From contig NZ_RCOG02000026.1 in NCBI RefSeq assembly GCF_009663685.2, forward strand, positions 1-64,000: DNA of 64,000 nt. Reading direction: 5' to 3'. This stretch comes from Cupriavidus sp. U2 (GTDB lineage: Bacteria; Pseudomonadota; Gammaproteobacteria; Burkholderiales; Burkholderiaceae). This document shows positions 1 through 8,846 of this stretch, piece after piece. Position numbers and translations under genes: made by a program. A model generated the notes under the pieces. That model saw only the letters and a list, made by a program, of their open reading frames with translations, had not been told where the DNA came from and ran no database searches. Position 1 is the first letter of the stretch; the number at the start of each line of letters is the position of its first letter.

Positions 1-651
1 CGGATGGGCATCGGCTCGGACCCCCGCATCGGCTACAGCTTCCTGTACGCGGGCGCCGGCTACGGTGGCTCCTGCTTTCCCAAGGACGTGCAGGCGCTGA
101 TGCGCACAGCCAGCGCCTATGGCAAGCCGATGCGGGTGCTGGAGGCCGTGGAGGCCGTCAACGATGCGCAAAAGCAGGTGCTGGGCCGCAAGGTGGTCAA
201 TCGCTTTGGTGAGGATCTGACCGGCAAGACTTTCGGTGTCTGGGGCCTGGCATTCAAGCCCAATACCGACGACATGCGCGAGGCGCCGGCCCGCGTGCTG
301 GCCCGTGAACTGGTATCGCGCGGCGCGTCGCTGCGCGTGCACGACCCCGTGGCGATGCACGAGGCCCGCCGCGTGCTGGAAGCCGACCTGGCTGATATCC
401 CCGGCGGCGTCGACCGCGTGTTGTTCTGCGACGCACAGATGGACGTGCTGAAGGACGCCGACGCGCTGGTAATCGTGACAGAGTGGAAGGTCTTCCGAAG
501 CCCCGATTTCTCGCAGATTCGTGCTTCGCTCAAGACGCCTGTCATCATCGACGGCCGCAATCTCTATGAACCGGATGCCATGGCACAGGCCGGCATCGAA
601 TATCACGCGATCGGGCGCTCATCCGGTTTGACACGATCATTAGCGTCATAA
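1..651 (+). CDS. ugd: UDP-glucose 6-dehydrogenase, C-terminal part (5' end outside window)
   Basis: Oxidises UDP-glucose to UDP-glucuronate with two NAD+, in the cytoplasm, supplying capsule and lipid A sugars. The frame is open from base 1, so the N-terminal NAD-binding domain lies upstream. The active-site cysteine motif GGSCFPKD is near residue 26, followed by the dimerisation helix and the C-terminal UDP-binding domain, with [18 protein letters not shown] and an IIDGRN motif. Family members usually end near YHAIGR; here about ten extra residues follow ([10 protein letters not shown]), and the next DNA is lower in GC. The tail may therefore have been altered by the neighbouring rearrangement. 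UDP-glucuronate is the substrate of the broken pentose synthase at 11617-12583. The family assignment is firm. Confidence 0.93.
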   Translation, partial: RMGIGSDPRIGYSFLYAGAGYGGSCFPKDVQALMRTASAYGKPMRVLEAVEAVNDAQKQVLGRKVVNRFGEDLTGKTFGVWGLAFKPNTDDMREAPARVLARELVSRGASLRVHDPVAMHEARRVLEADLADIPGGVDRVLFCDAQMDVLKDADALVIVTEWKVFRSPDFSQIRASLKTPVIIDGRNLYEPDAMAQAGIEYHAIGRSSGLTRSLAS

Positions 652-1000
652 TGTGAAAACGCCCCCGGTGATCGTATAAAAGTTTGCCCGATTTAGAGTC
701 AAGGCATGTGAATTATGCTGGGGGCGCAGCGAGGCGCATCACCGATGCTGGCATGTAAGGTGAGCAGTTAGCGGCTTCCGCACAAGCCGGTTATCTCCTC
801 GATAGTGATTCCTATTATCATGAGTTTTGGGATGTCAACGACCGCGGTTGCCCTATAGGACACTAAATGCGTCAATTCGTACACAAATGAGGTAATGATC
901 ACAGCAATCGCTTCGAGCATCAGAATTTCTCGCCAGTTGCGCAAGCAGTGGCGGCATCGAAGTATCTCAAGCTAGCCGGTATCCTTCCGATAGTCCTTTA
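652..1000. other. Gene-free stretch, lower GC
   Basis: No coding region or RNA gene is recognisable here. Base composition falls compared with ugd and marks the start of an accessory region that runs to about 5390. Short complementary runs of C and G near 661 and 722 lie about 55 bases apart without a U-tract, so they are not called a terminator. Confidence 0.4.
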
Positions 1001-1318
1001 ATGGACCTCAGCGATATCACCCAACGTGCCGCCTCGAATAACGAAGTCACTGACTGGGAACACGCATCCTCACAGGTGATCGCCCGTGCTCTCAATTCTG
1101 CGCTCGGTGCTCAGGATATTGCGGGTTTCGCCAGCCTGCTCTTCGAAATTGCGGAGGACCGTGGCCTCGTGGGCGTGGATGGCACGCACCTGTCGACTAG
1201 CAATGCGCCATATGCGAGTCTGCTGCCGCGAGAAAAACATCTGCTCGCTGATGCCTTTGATCTTTTCTTGCACCTTGACCTAGTGTTCAAAGTAAGCGGC
1301 GGCGACATCGAGGGCTGA
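1001..1318 (+). CDS. Hypothetical protein, 105 aa
   Basis: I do not recognise this family. The frame encodes a soluble, acidic, mostly helical protein with no signal peptide or membrane segment. It lies between ugd and a broken flagellin gene. No good ribosome binding site precedes the ATG, and codon use is less GC3-rich than in the housekeeping genes nearby. It could be a small accessory-region gene or a chance frame; the composition looks protein-like (many aliphatic residues spaced in a helical pattern around residues 25-60 and 80-100). Confidence 0.35.
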   Translation: MDLSDITQRAASNNEVTDWEHASSQVIARALNSALGAQDIAGFASLLFEIAEDRGLVGVDGTHLSTSNAPYASLLPREKHLLADAFDLFLHLDLVFKVSGGDIEG

Positions 1319-1629
1319 ATGATACCGCTGACCTGACCCGAGCGCAAAGATTCCCAACGCTCGGCGTCATTCTTGTCGCAAGCCTGGCTTCTGTACGGGT
1401 CCGCATACTTCCCCAGTCACCACGCGGTGTCATGCACCGCGTATAGCGCGACGTTGGCCGCTACGTCAGCGTAGTGTTTCGGCCTCGCCGACGCAGGTAG
1501 ACCAGCGTCCGAACAGCGTTCGAAGTCCCGAAGATCGGCGAGACCCTACTTCAGTATGGGGAATACGCCTTCAGGCCATTCGATAATGAGGTCGATAACC
1601 CACATACCAAAAACAATAAAACAGGAATT
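1319..1629. other. Gene-free stretch before the flagellin remnant
   Basis: Nothing coding is supported. A small perfect hairpin sits at 1461-1474 (CTACG, loop TCAG, CGTAG). A short AT-rich segment at 1600-1627 precedes the flagellin ATG and includes an AGGA ribosome binding site. A convincing sigma-28 promoter was not found. Confidence 0.35.
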
Positions 1630-3055
1630 ATGACGCTCATCATTGCCACCAATGTTCTGGCGCTCAATGCGGCCGCGAACGCGCGATGGGCCAATAGTGC
1701 CTTGGCTGACAGCATCAGACGGTTATCGTCCGGACTACGCGTGAACAGTGCGCGCGACGATGCGGCGGGACTGTCGATTGCCAATCGCATGTGGGGACAA
1801 ATCACCGCGGCAAACCAGGCACGCCGCAACGCAGGCGATGGTATTTCGATGCTCGAAACGGCCAGTGGGGCGCTGGACTCGCTCAATGGTCGCCTGCAGC
1901 GCGTGCGAGAACTCAGTGTGCAGGGGCTCAACGGCACGCTGTCGCTTGCGGATACAGATGCCATTCAGGAAGAAATCAATTCGAACCTAAAGGAAATTGA
2001 CCGGCTGACACGCCAGACGGCATTCAATGGGCGTCGGCTTCTGGACGGCAGCGCCGGCACAGTCAATCTGCAGGTCGGAGCCAATGACGCAGAAGAACTG
2101 TCGGTGAACCTAGGTGGTGCAGGTTTTGGCGGCCGGCATCTCGGATACGGTTCTGGGTATCACCACGCTGGTAGGGCGGAGCACTAACGTACAGGTAGAC
2201 AGCGCGACCACCACCGTTCACTGGCCGGCGGGAAGCACCAGTCCGAACATTGTGCGCGATGCCAGCGGCCATATCTATGTGCAGGATGTAGATGGCTCCG
2301 GTCGGCCTACCTTTCAGGAAGTAGGCTATTTACCCCGCACCGACACGGTCACCGGTCTCAGCGACGTCGGGCTTTATCCGTCGGGACCGCTGGTCTTCGA
2401 TGCGCTAGCAGCAGTGGCGCCACGCGGCTTTGGTACGCCAAACTTGCTGGACGATACCAATACTCCGATTTCCGGCGGCTCGTTGGTGCAGGCCGACGAT
2501 GGGCGGTATTTCATCCTGAAGGCGGGCAATTATTACGCGGCCGCCATCCGCTTCGGCCAGTCCGGCGCGCTGTCAGCTACGGCCACGGACATGACCGCGC
2601 CGCTGACCGCTGCGGACTTTGCCACGCTGCCTGCGACCCTGACCCAGACGCCGGCCGTCGACCCGGCTACCGATTCCGTAGCGTTCGAGGACAGTAGCGG
2701 CACCACGATCAGCGCATCGGCGGCGCGCTTGCTTCAGCGCAGCGACGGGACCTATACGATCGAAGTGGATGCGGGGGGAGGCAACCTGCGCTACTACGAT
2801 GCCAACGTGGCCATGGAAGCCGATGGCACCACGCGGACCATGACAGCCCGCGCCATGAGCACAGCGTACCAGGTGTTCACTGACCTGCCGTCGCTGGGCG
2901 GGACCTCATACATCACGCTGAATCCGGCCAATGTCACGGTCAACTACACCGATGGCAACGGCTTCACGCGTACCGACGTGATGACGCTCGGCGACGACGG
3001 CAGCGGCGTCGGTGGAACACCCGCTTGGGCGGCCAACTTCCTGAGACTGCGATGA
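1630..3055 (+). pseudogene. fliC: Flagellin, frameshifted and truncated
   Basis: The first 160 residues form a canonical flagellin D0/D1 N-terminal domain (TNVLALNAAANAR, LSSGLRVNSARDDAAGLSIA, then a D1 helix with ISMLETASGAL). The frame breaks at about 2128-2133 within AGFG. The protein continues one frame over from AAGISDTVLGITTL into a long surface-exposed D2/D3-like domain rich in Thr, Ser, Gly and Asp. Flagellin needs a C-terminal D0/D1 helix to polymerise. This is missing, because the sequence runs into transposon-derived DNA near 3045. The product is therefore non-functional even if the shift were repaired. No other flagellar gene is present in the window. Confidence 0.85.
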
Positions 3056-4515
3056 GGAGTGTTGTTGTAGTCAGTGACGATTCTTACTAACTCTCTATAT
3101 CCATCAACCAGCGAACTTACAGAAACTTCTTTGGCTTTTTTGAAGTGTTGACGACTGTTGGGATCCAGGGGGCGATCCATGTATGCGCCGGATAGTCCGC
3201 AGGAAGCCTGTCTTTGCTTTACACTTTTGATCAATCGCTCAATTATCGCTTTTGCGTCAGGATTTTTCGGGGGCATGTTATGTCGCCCGTATCCGAAGAG
3301 ATTCCGTAACCGATTTGATGGTCGCGTTAGAAATCATTTCTGAGCCGTGATCCGCAGTTATGCATAAGCAAACAACGCCGCGCGGCCAGGACGTGTCGTC
3401 TACGTCGATTCCTAGGATAGGAAAGCGCGGCGTCCTTGCTGTGAATGCTACTAGTAGGGCATATTTCAGTTCTTCATAGGATGCTGGCTTAAGGGATATA
3501 TATGCCGAAACAACGTAGCGACTCCATCGGTCAATAATCAAATAGATGATTGCCGTACGAAGCGGGATTGCGTTGGAATCGCTTGACCGTAAATGCATTC
3601 GGCCACCTGTGGCATCGACCTCGTAATTGATCCCTGGGCCTTGTGAATGATGGGCTCCCGCGAATCCCGGGTTGTTAGGTCGCGTCCTGATATTTTCAAG
3701 TTCTTCTTTGGTAAGAATTAAATTGCGTTGTAGATAATATCGAATTTGGCACGCTGAAACAGGTTCGGGAATCTTTTTATGGATGTAGGCGATATGTGTT
3801 TCTGGGTGTCTCTTTGGGAACTCATTAGCAAGATAATCTTCATGGATCTGGCTCACAAACGTAGGTTTTTGCGCGCAACGTTTCGCAGCCACATTCATGT
3901 CCCAAATATCCTCTTGGGTCACGACAAAAGAATTCGGTCCTCTAACGATCGAAATCGCCGGTTAACGTCCCCTACGCCCTTCCGTCGCGATGGCCGACGG
4001 TTGGGATACGTTGCCGCCTGGTTTTGTGCCGCGAGGAAGGGCCATTAAAGCCCTCCGATCACAGCCAAAGTAGTAATATCTGATAACTAACCTGAACAGG
4101 CTCGTGAATTTTCGTTCGGTTCTTTCCGCGTATCTACGTATGATAAATGTATAGCGATCGCGCTCGAGATTTCTCTTAATTTCAAACTCGGTTAGCAAAG
4201 GCTCTAATACCGTCCATGCTTGAATGTAAGCATGGTATTCGATCGTGTCCTTATCTGGCTCCAAGAGTAGTGCGGCAGGAAGATCAATCTTAACCCATAT
4301 TGTATTAGTTTCTTGAATTATGTTCTCAAATTCAGAATATGTAAATTTAATTTTTGAGGCCGCCTTGCGTATCTTGCGTATTCGGCGTCCCGAACCAAAA
4401 TTGCGTAAAGGCAATCATCGAATAAATGCGTAATACGCAGAAGTCTGCTTTCTTTCGTCCTTATTGCCAGCCCCCTTGCGTAGGCCGGCATCGATATTGG
4501 AGTGGTTATTAGCAT
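3045..4515 (-). pseudogene. tnsB: Tn7-like transposase TnsB, decayed
   Basis: TnsB is the DDE (retroviral integrase-fold) strand transferase of Tn7-like elements. Starting at 4515, two bases after the tnsA stop, the N-terminal DNA-binding part reads to a frameshift near 4380-4410. It then runs in a second frame to an in-frame TAA at 3962-3964, and the same frame resumes into the catalytic core: first Asp in YEVDATGG, second in ITADHGS. A second shift near 3278 leads to the catalytic Glu region IIERLIKSVKQ and YNNTPHRSL. The C-terminal TnsC-interacting part is lost at the junction with the flagellin remnant, about 3045 (junction estimated from where homology stops). With two frameshifts, one nonsense codon and a 3' truncation, it is inactive. 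GC is clearly below its surroundings. Confidence 0.8.
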
Positions 4516-4516
4516 G

Positions 4517-5317
4517 TTACTCGTGCAGAATAACAGGAGCGTATAATTTCAATGCGTGGAATAGCGAAACGCGAAGCAGATCTTTCCAGGCACAATATCG
4601 AAATGTGTCCAAGGACGTCTTTTTGCTTATGGATAGTTGCTTTGATAGGGTGCTTATTATCTCGTTCAAAGTCCCGGCCCGGTCATGGGTTCTGAGGAAC
4701 GCATTGACATAGTTCTGGAGTCCACTAATAGGAGTGTACCGATTGACAAACCAGGCGCGCATAAAAGTTAGCGCATCCAAGACTAGGGGGTACTTGGAAG
4801 GATCGAATAGTGACGTGTCGACTACCTTCCACGAAAGATCATTATTTTTACACCATTCGTACTAGACCGCGAGTCGGCGTTTGACATTGGGATCATCTAG
4901 ATCATCAATGGTCTTGATGCTGTGTGCGCTATATAGAAGGCCGGAATCAGATTTGCGTGTGATGAGAAAATCGACAGTAAACGGTTCTGGGTAGATCCCT
5001 TTGTTCGGGTGACGCAAGCCGTACTTAGAGGAGATAATTTCCGTGGCGCCGATGTCAAGGATCGGCCATTGTTCGCGAATGTCTACAACGTCTTGCTGCC
5101 GTTCGCGGATAAAGAAGTAAGCTAGTTCGATGGATGACAGGAAATGGTAATTCCTGGGCACCAAGATTCCGCGGACAACACTTGAGTCACCCTTTGACTT
5201 CACATCTTTGACCGTGAGCCAAGGGCGGTAGTCGATACCTGAGCCTACGCCGCGGTGCTTTGCAATGCGCGATCGAAGGTACGGAGGATAGCGAAGTGGG
5301 CCAACGGGCCATTCCAT
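4517..5317 (-). pseudogene. tnsA: Tn7-like endonuclease TnsA with one amber codon
   Basis: TnsA cuts the 5' ends during cut-and-paste transposition of Tn7-like elements and resembles a type II restriction endonuclease. The N-terminal catalytic domain is intact: VRGILVPRNYHFLSSIELAYFFI, VVDIREQWPILDIGATEII, then VDFLIT and a later IK. These fit the family's Glu, Asp and Lys active site. A single TAG at 4862-4864 interrupts the frame after RRLAV. The same frame then continues with YEWCKNNDLSWKVVD and a full helical C-terminal domain to LHE, directly before tnsB. The full length would be about 266 residues, normal for TnsA. One nucleotide change would restore it, so tnsA has decayed less than tnsB. 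Confidence 0.82.
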
Positions 5318-5341
5318 AGCTTCAGGTTAGACCTTCTGCCA

Positions 5342-5369
5342 AAATTCTCCGTAACAAATTCTCCGTAAC
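5342..5369. repeat. 14-bp tandem duplication upstream of tnsA
   Basis: The unit AAATTCTCCGTAAC occurs twice without a gap, 5342-5355 and 5356-5369, immediately outside the 5' end of tnsA. In Tn7 the right end with its repeated TnsB sites lies next to tnsA, so these could be remnants of end repeats. No TGT/ACA terminus or target duplication could be placed, so a plain tandem duplication is also possible. Confidence 0.45.
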
Positions 5370-5390
5370 CTTAGTCAGCCCAAGCCAGCC

Positions 5391-5570
5391 ATGACACCTA
5401 GCCGAATCGCCGCGATCGCCGTGATCGCCCGCATTGCCGTCCTCCTGCTGCCGGTCAGCCTTGCCGGCTGCGTATCGATCAGCAGCAGCGATCCCAACCC
5501 GCCGCAATCGTCCACCGTGGTCACGCCTGCCGGCAGTGCAACCACCGTCTGCAGCCCCGGCCCCTGCTAG
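5391..5570 (+). CDS. Small lipoprotein, 59 aa
   Basis: The frame encodes a positively charged start, a hydrophobic stretch rich in Ala, Ile, Val and Leu, and a lipobox ending LPVSLAGC, so Cys near residue 27 would be lipidated after signal peptidase II cleavage. The mature part is about 33 residues: Ser/Pro/Thr-rich with two more cysteines near its end (CSPGPC). It ends within four bases of the convergent DUF2459-like gene, with which it shares the palindromic CTAG. No function is known to me. The ribosome binding site is weak. It marks the return to high-GC backbone after the transposon remnant. Confidence 0.65.
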   Translation: MTPSRIAAIAVIARIAVLLLPVSLAGCVSISSSDPNPPQSSTVVTPAGSATTVCSPGPC

Positions 5571-6277
5571 GGCGCCGGCCGTGCGCCCTGTCGCGCGGCG
5601 GCCAGATCCCGCACCTGTCGCATGACGCCCTCGGCGAACAGCACCGGGCCGTGCATCGGGATGCCCGCTTCGCGCAACGCGTCGGCCGTCCACGTATTGC
5701 AGGTATAGAAGCCGTTGTAGCGCGCCGTGGCGCCGAAGTAGAGACCGCCGGGATAGGGGCCGTTGCCCAGCCCCAGCGGCTCGCCGGCGTCGTTTTCCTC
5801 GATCGTCCGGTTCAGGAACGCGCGCAGGCGGCCGATGCCGGCTTCGTCCAGTTCCAGGTCCACCACATTGCCCGCGCCGAACGCGGCAGCCGGGGTGTCG
5901 CGCAGGATCGTCAGCAGGATGGCGCCATCGCCGGGCAGCAGGGCCGACAGCAGTGTCATCGGACCGCGCTCGCCGGTGATCAGGTAGTGGCGGTCGCCAA
6001 AGCCAAAACAGAGATAGGTGGAACCGTCATAGCCCCGGGTCACGCGCAGGAGCCGCGCATCGGCATCGACGCTGCGGATGCAGATGTCGGTGTGCCAGTC
6101 GCGCTCAACCACCGAGATGGCGGTGACGGCTGGCGCTGCCACGGCCGCCGGTGCTGTGGCGCAGCCGTATATGACCAGGGTGGTGGCCAAGGTGGTGGCC
6201 GCGCCGGTCAGGGCGATGCGCAGGCGGCCGGGCATGGTCAGGCGGCCGCCACCGTGCGCCATCGATTCCGGACTCAT
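5567..6277 (-). CDS. DUF2459-family putative lipoprotein
   Basis: The 236-residue product has an N-terminal hydrophobic segment ending LVIYGCATAP, a likely lipobox, so it is probably anchored in the cell envelope. The conserved core matches DUF2459 proteins: VERDWHTDICI early, YLCFGFGDRHY, and NGFYTCNTWTADAL near the end, with conserved His, Cys and Asn-Thr positions. The biochemical role of the family is unknown. Its ATG overlaps the chrA stop in ATGA at 6274-6277, which decides this start over the alternative ATG at 6235 and implies translational coupling. It is last in the regulator-kinase-chrA-DUF2459 chain. Confidence 0.78.
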   Translation of the reverse strand: MSPESMAHGGGRLTMPGRLRIALTGAATTLATTLVIYGCATAPAAVAAPAVTAISVVERDWHTDICIRSVDADARLLRVTRGYDGSTYLCFGFGDRHYLITGERGPMTLLSALLPGDGAILLTILRDTPAAAFGAGNVVDLELDEAGIGRLRAFLNRTIEENDAGEPLGLGNGPYPGGLYFGATARYNGFYTCNTWTADALREAGIPMHGPVLFAEGVMRQVRDLAAARQGARPAP

Positions 6278-7464
6278 GCGATGCCTGCTGCCTGCAGTCC
6301 CCACCCGGCCAGCGCGCACGCCAGCACCACCGCCCATGGCGGCACGCGCCAGACGGCCAGCGCAACCAGCGCCAGCAGGGCCAGCGCGAAATCCGCCGGA
6401 GTCAGCACGGCGCTGGTCCAGACCGGGTGATACAAGGCCGCCAGCAGCAGCCCCACCACCGCCGCGTTGACACCGGCCAGCGCGGCACGCGTGGCGCCAT
6501 GGCGGCGCAGCCGTTCCCAGAAGGGCAGCGCGCCGAAGACCAGCAGGAACGACGGCGCGAAGATGGCCACCAGGCAGAGCGCGCCGCCGGCCCAGCCGCT
6601 GGGCGCCAGCGTACCGGCGGCGCCCAGGAAGGCGGCGAACGTGAAGAGCGGCCCGGGCACCGCCTGCGCCGCGCCGTAGCCGGCCAGGAACGTATCGTTG
6701 TCCACCCAGCCTGGCGGCACCACGGCGGCCTGCAGCAGCGGCAGCACGACGTGACCGCCGCCGAAGACCAGCGCCCCGGCGCGGTAGAAGGCATCGAACA
6801 GGGCCACCGCGTGATCGCCGGACGCGCGCGCGGCAAACGGCAATCCCACCAGCAACACCGCGAAGGCCGCCAGGCACAGCAGCGCCACGCCATGGCCCAC
6901 CGGCACGGACAGCGGTTCGTGCGGCACGGCCTCGCCGCTGCGGAAGCGGCGCGCGCCAATCAGGCCGGCCACCACCATCACGCCGAGCTGGCACGCCGGC
7001 GACGGCACCAGGCTGACCGCCACGGCGGCCAGCGCCATCAGCGTGATACGCGGGGCGTCAGGGCAGAGCGACCGGGCCATGCCCCATACCGCCTGCGCCA
7101 CCACGGCCACCGCCGCCACCTTGAGACCGTGCAGCGCGCCGGCCGGCATGAGATTGCCATAGCGCGACAGGCCCAGCGCAAACAGGATCAGCGCCACGGC
7201 GGAAGGCAGCGTGAAGCCGATCCACGCCGCCAGCGCGCCCAGGTAGCCGGCGCGTGACAGGCCGACCACCATGCCTACCTGGCTGCTGGCCGGACCCGGC
7301 AGGAACTGGCACAGCGCCACGATATCGGCATAGGCGTGTTCACTGAGCCAGCGGCGCTGCGCCACGAACGCCTCGCGAAAATACCCCAGGTGCGCCACGG
7401 GGCCGCCGAACGACGTCAGGCCCAGGCGCAGGAACACCACAAACACTTCCCACGCGGCGCTCAT
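6274..7464 (-). CDS. chrA: Chromate transporter ChrA (two-domain CHR family)
   Basis: An inner-membrane carrier of 396 residues, the usual length of long-chain CHR proteins. It is made of two homologous halves, each starting with a conserved motif: LGLTSFGGPVAHLGYFREAFV near the N-terminus and AFYRAGALVFGGGHVVLPLL at about residue 230. The two halves and roughly ten membrane segments are visible. Family members export chromate, driven by the membrane potential, although many CHR proteins have untested substrates. Start and stop overlap both neighbours by ATGA. Placement under a two-component system with an ArnT-linked promoter is unusual for chromate resistance, so the physiological substrate here may differ. 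Confidence 0.9.
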   Translation of the reverse strand: MSAAWEVFVVFLRLGLTSFGGPVAHLGYFREAFVAQRRWLSEHAYADIVALCQFLPGPASSQVGMVVGLSRAGYLGALAAWIGFTLPSAVALILFALGLSRYGNLMPAGALHGLKVAAVAVVAQAVWGMARSLCPDAPRITLMALAAVAVSLVPSPACQLGVMVVAGLIGARRFRSGEAVPHEPLSVPVGHGVALLCLAAFAVLLVGLPFAARASGDHAVALFDAFYRAGALVFGGGHVVLPLLQAAVVPPGWVDNDTFLAGYGAAQAVPGPLFTFAAFLGAAGTLAPSGWAGGALCLVAIFAPSFLLVFGALPFWERLRRHGATRAALAGVNAAVVGLLLAALYHPVWTSAVLTPADFALALLALVALAVWRVPPWAVVLACALAGWGLQAAGIA

Positions 7465-8846
7465 GCCTGGTTTCCTTTGGTGTCGTTCATGCGGATGGTC
7501 GCCACCAGCCCGGTGCCTTCCGACGCCGGCCGGTTGGCCAGGTCGATCGACAGTCCATGCAGTTCGGCAATGCGCCGCGCGATGGAAATGCCGAGCCCGG
7601 TGCCCTGTTCATGCTGCGAGCCGCCCCGGAAAAAGCGGCTGCCCAGCCGCGCCAGCTGGTCCGGCTGCACGCCGGGGCCGCGGTCGGCCACCACGATGCA
7701 GTCGGGCCTGAAGGTCAGCGTGACGGTAGACCCCGCCGGGCTGTAGCGCAGCGCGTTGTCCATCAGGTTGCGCAACATGGTGCCAAGCAGCGTGGGGTCG
7801 CCGCAAACGTCGATGGGTTTGGCGTCGGGCGGCGGCCAGACGATCTCCATGTCGACGCGGCGGCGTTCGGCCAGCAGGAGGCAGTCGGAGAGCACTTGCT
7901 GCGACACATCGCGCCAGTTCACCGCGCTGCACGAAGGCGGGCCGTTTTCGTCCTCCAGCCGGCTCATCGTCAGCAGTTGCGATACAAGATGGCTCAGGCG
8001 GTCGATGCCGGCTTCGACGTTGATGGCGGCCTGGGCACGCTCGGCCGGGTCGGCGGAGCGCCGGGCCACGTCCCACTGCGCCTTCAGCGCGGCCAGCGGC
8101 GTGCGCATTTCGTGCGCGGCATCGGCGGTCAGCCGGCGTTCGTGTTCGAGCAGCGCCGATACGCGGTCCAGCTGGCGGTTCATCGCGTGCACCAGCGGCG
8201 CCAGTTCGGGCGGCGCATCGTGCAGCGAGATCGGCGTGGGATCGCCCGGGGCCCGCGTGGCGATGGTGTGCGACAGCGCCAGCATCGGATGCAGCATCCG
8301 GCGGATGCCCCACACCAGCAGCGTGGTCAGCAGCGGCAGCCCCACCACCCAGGGCAGGACCTGCGCCTGCAGGTACGACCACACCAGTTCCTCGCGCTCG
8401 GCCATGATCTGGCCCACGCAGACGCGCCAGCCAGCCGCGGGCCCATCCAGATAGTAAAGGCGCCATGGCACGCCATCGATCTGCCGGTCGGTAAAGCCAC
8501 GCACGCCGGGCAGGCGCGGCAGGCGGTCGCCGTCGGGATCGATGCGGAAGGGCTGGCCGGTGCCGCGCCAGGTGGCGATCGCCATGTCGCCAAGCCCGGC
8601 GGCGCCGAGGTCGCCCAGGTCGGTATCGCCGGGCACCATGCCGTCTGGCTGCGGGTGCGGCGGTACCGCGCCGGTGCTGATCAACGGCAGCACCGCCTGC
8701 ATCTGCTGCGCCATGCGCACCATGGCGGTGTCATAGAACTCGTTGATCTCCATGCGCGCGTTCAGGAAGATCATGACGCTGGTGAGGACCCAGGCAAATG
8801 CCACCGATGCCAGCACGACCAGTATCAGCCGCCGCTGCAGGGTCAT
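7461..8846 (-). CDS. Sensor histidine kinase (QseC/PmrB type)
   Basis: A 461-residue inner-membrane kinase. The first membrane helix spans about residues 8-28, then a periplasmic sensor domain of about 130 residues, a second helix (VVGLPLLTTLLVWGI), a HAMP-like linker, the phospho-acceptor motif AHEMRTPLAAL, the N box NLMDNALRYSP, and the G boxes DRGPGV and GTGLGISIARR. All catalytic motifs are present. The start at 8846 overlaps the regulator stop in ATGA; longer upstream frames are only shadows of the regulator gene. It should phosphorylate the adjacent OmpR-type regulator. Confidence 0.92.
   Translation of the reverse strand: MTLQRRLILVVLASVAFAWVLTSVMIFLNARMEINEFYDTAMVRMAQQMQAVLPLISTGAVPPHPQPDGMVPGDTDLGDLGAAGLGDMAIATWRGTGQPFRIDPDGDRLPRLPGVRGFTDRQIDGVPWRLYYLDGPAAGWRVCVGQIMAEREELVWSYLQAQVLPWVVGLPLLTTLLVWGIRRMLHPMLALSHTIATRAPGDPTPISLHDAPPELAPLVHAMNRQLDRVSALLEHERRLTADAAHEMRTPLAALKAQWDVARRSADPAERAQAAINVEAGIDRLSHLVSQLLTMSRLEDENGPPSCSAVNWRDVSQQVLSDCLLLAERRRVDMEIVWPPPDAKPIDVCGDPTLLGTMLRNLMDNALRYSPAGSTVTLTFRPDCIVVADRGPGVQPDQLARLGSRFFRGGSQHEQGTGLGISIARRIAELHGLSIDLANRPASEGTGLVATIRMNDTKGNQA

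Noticed and set aside
5318-5390. Right terminus of the Tn7-like element
   Set aside because: No TGT/ACA terminus, paired end repeat or target duplication could be placed; the duplicated 14-mer alone is not enough.
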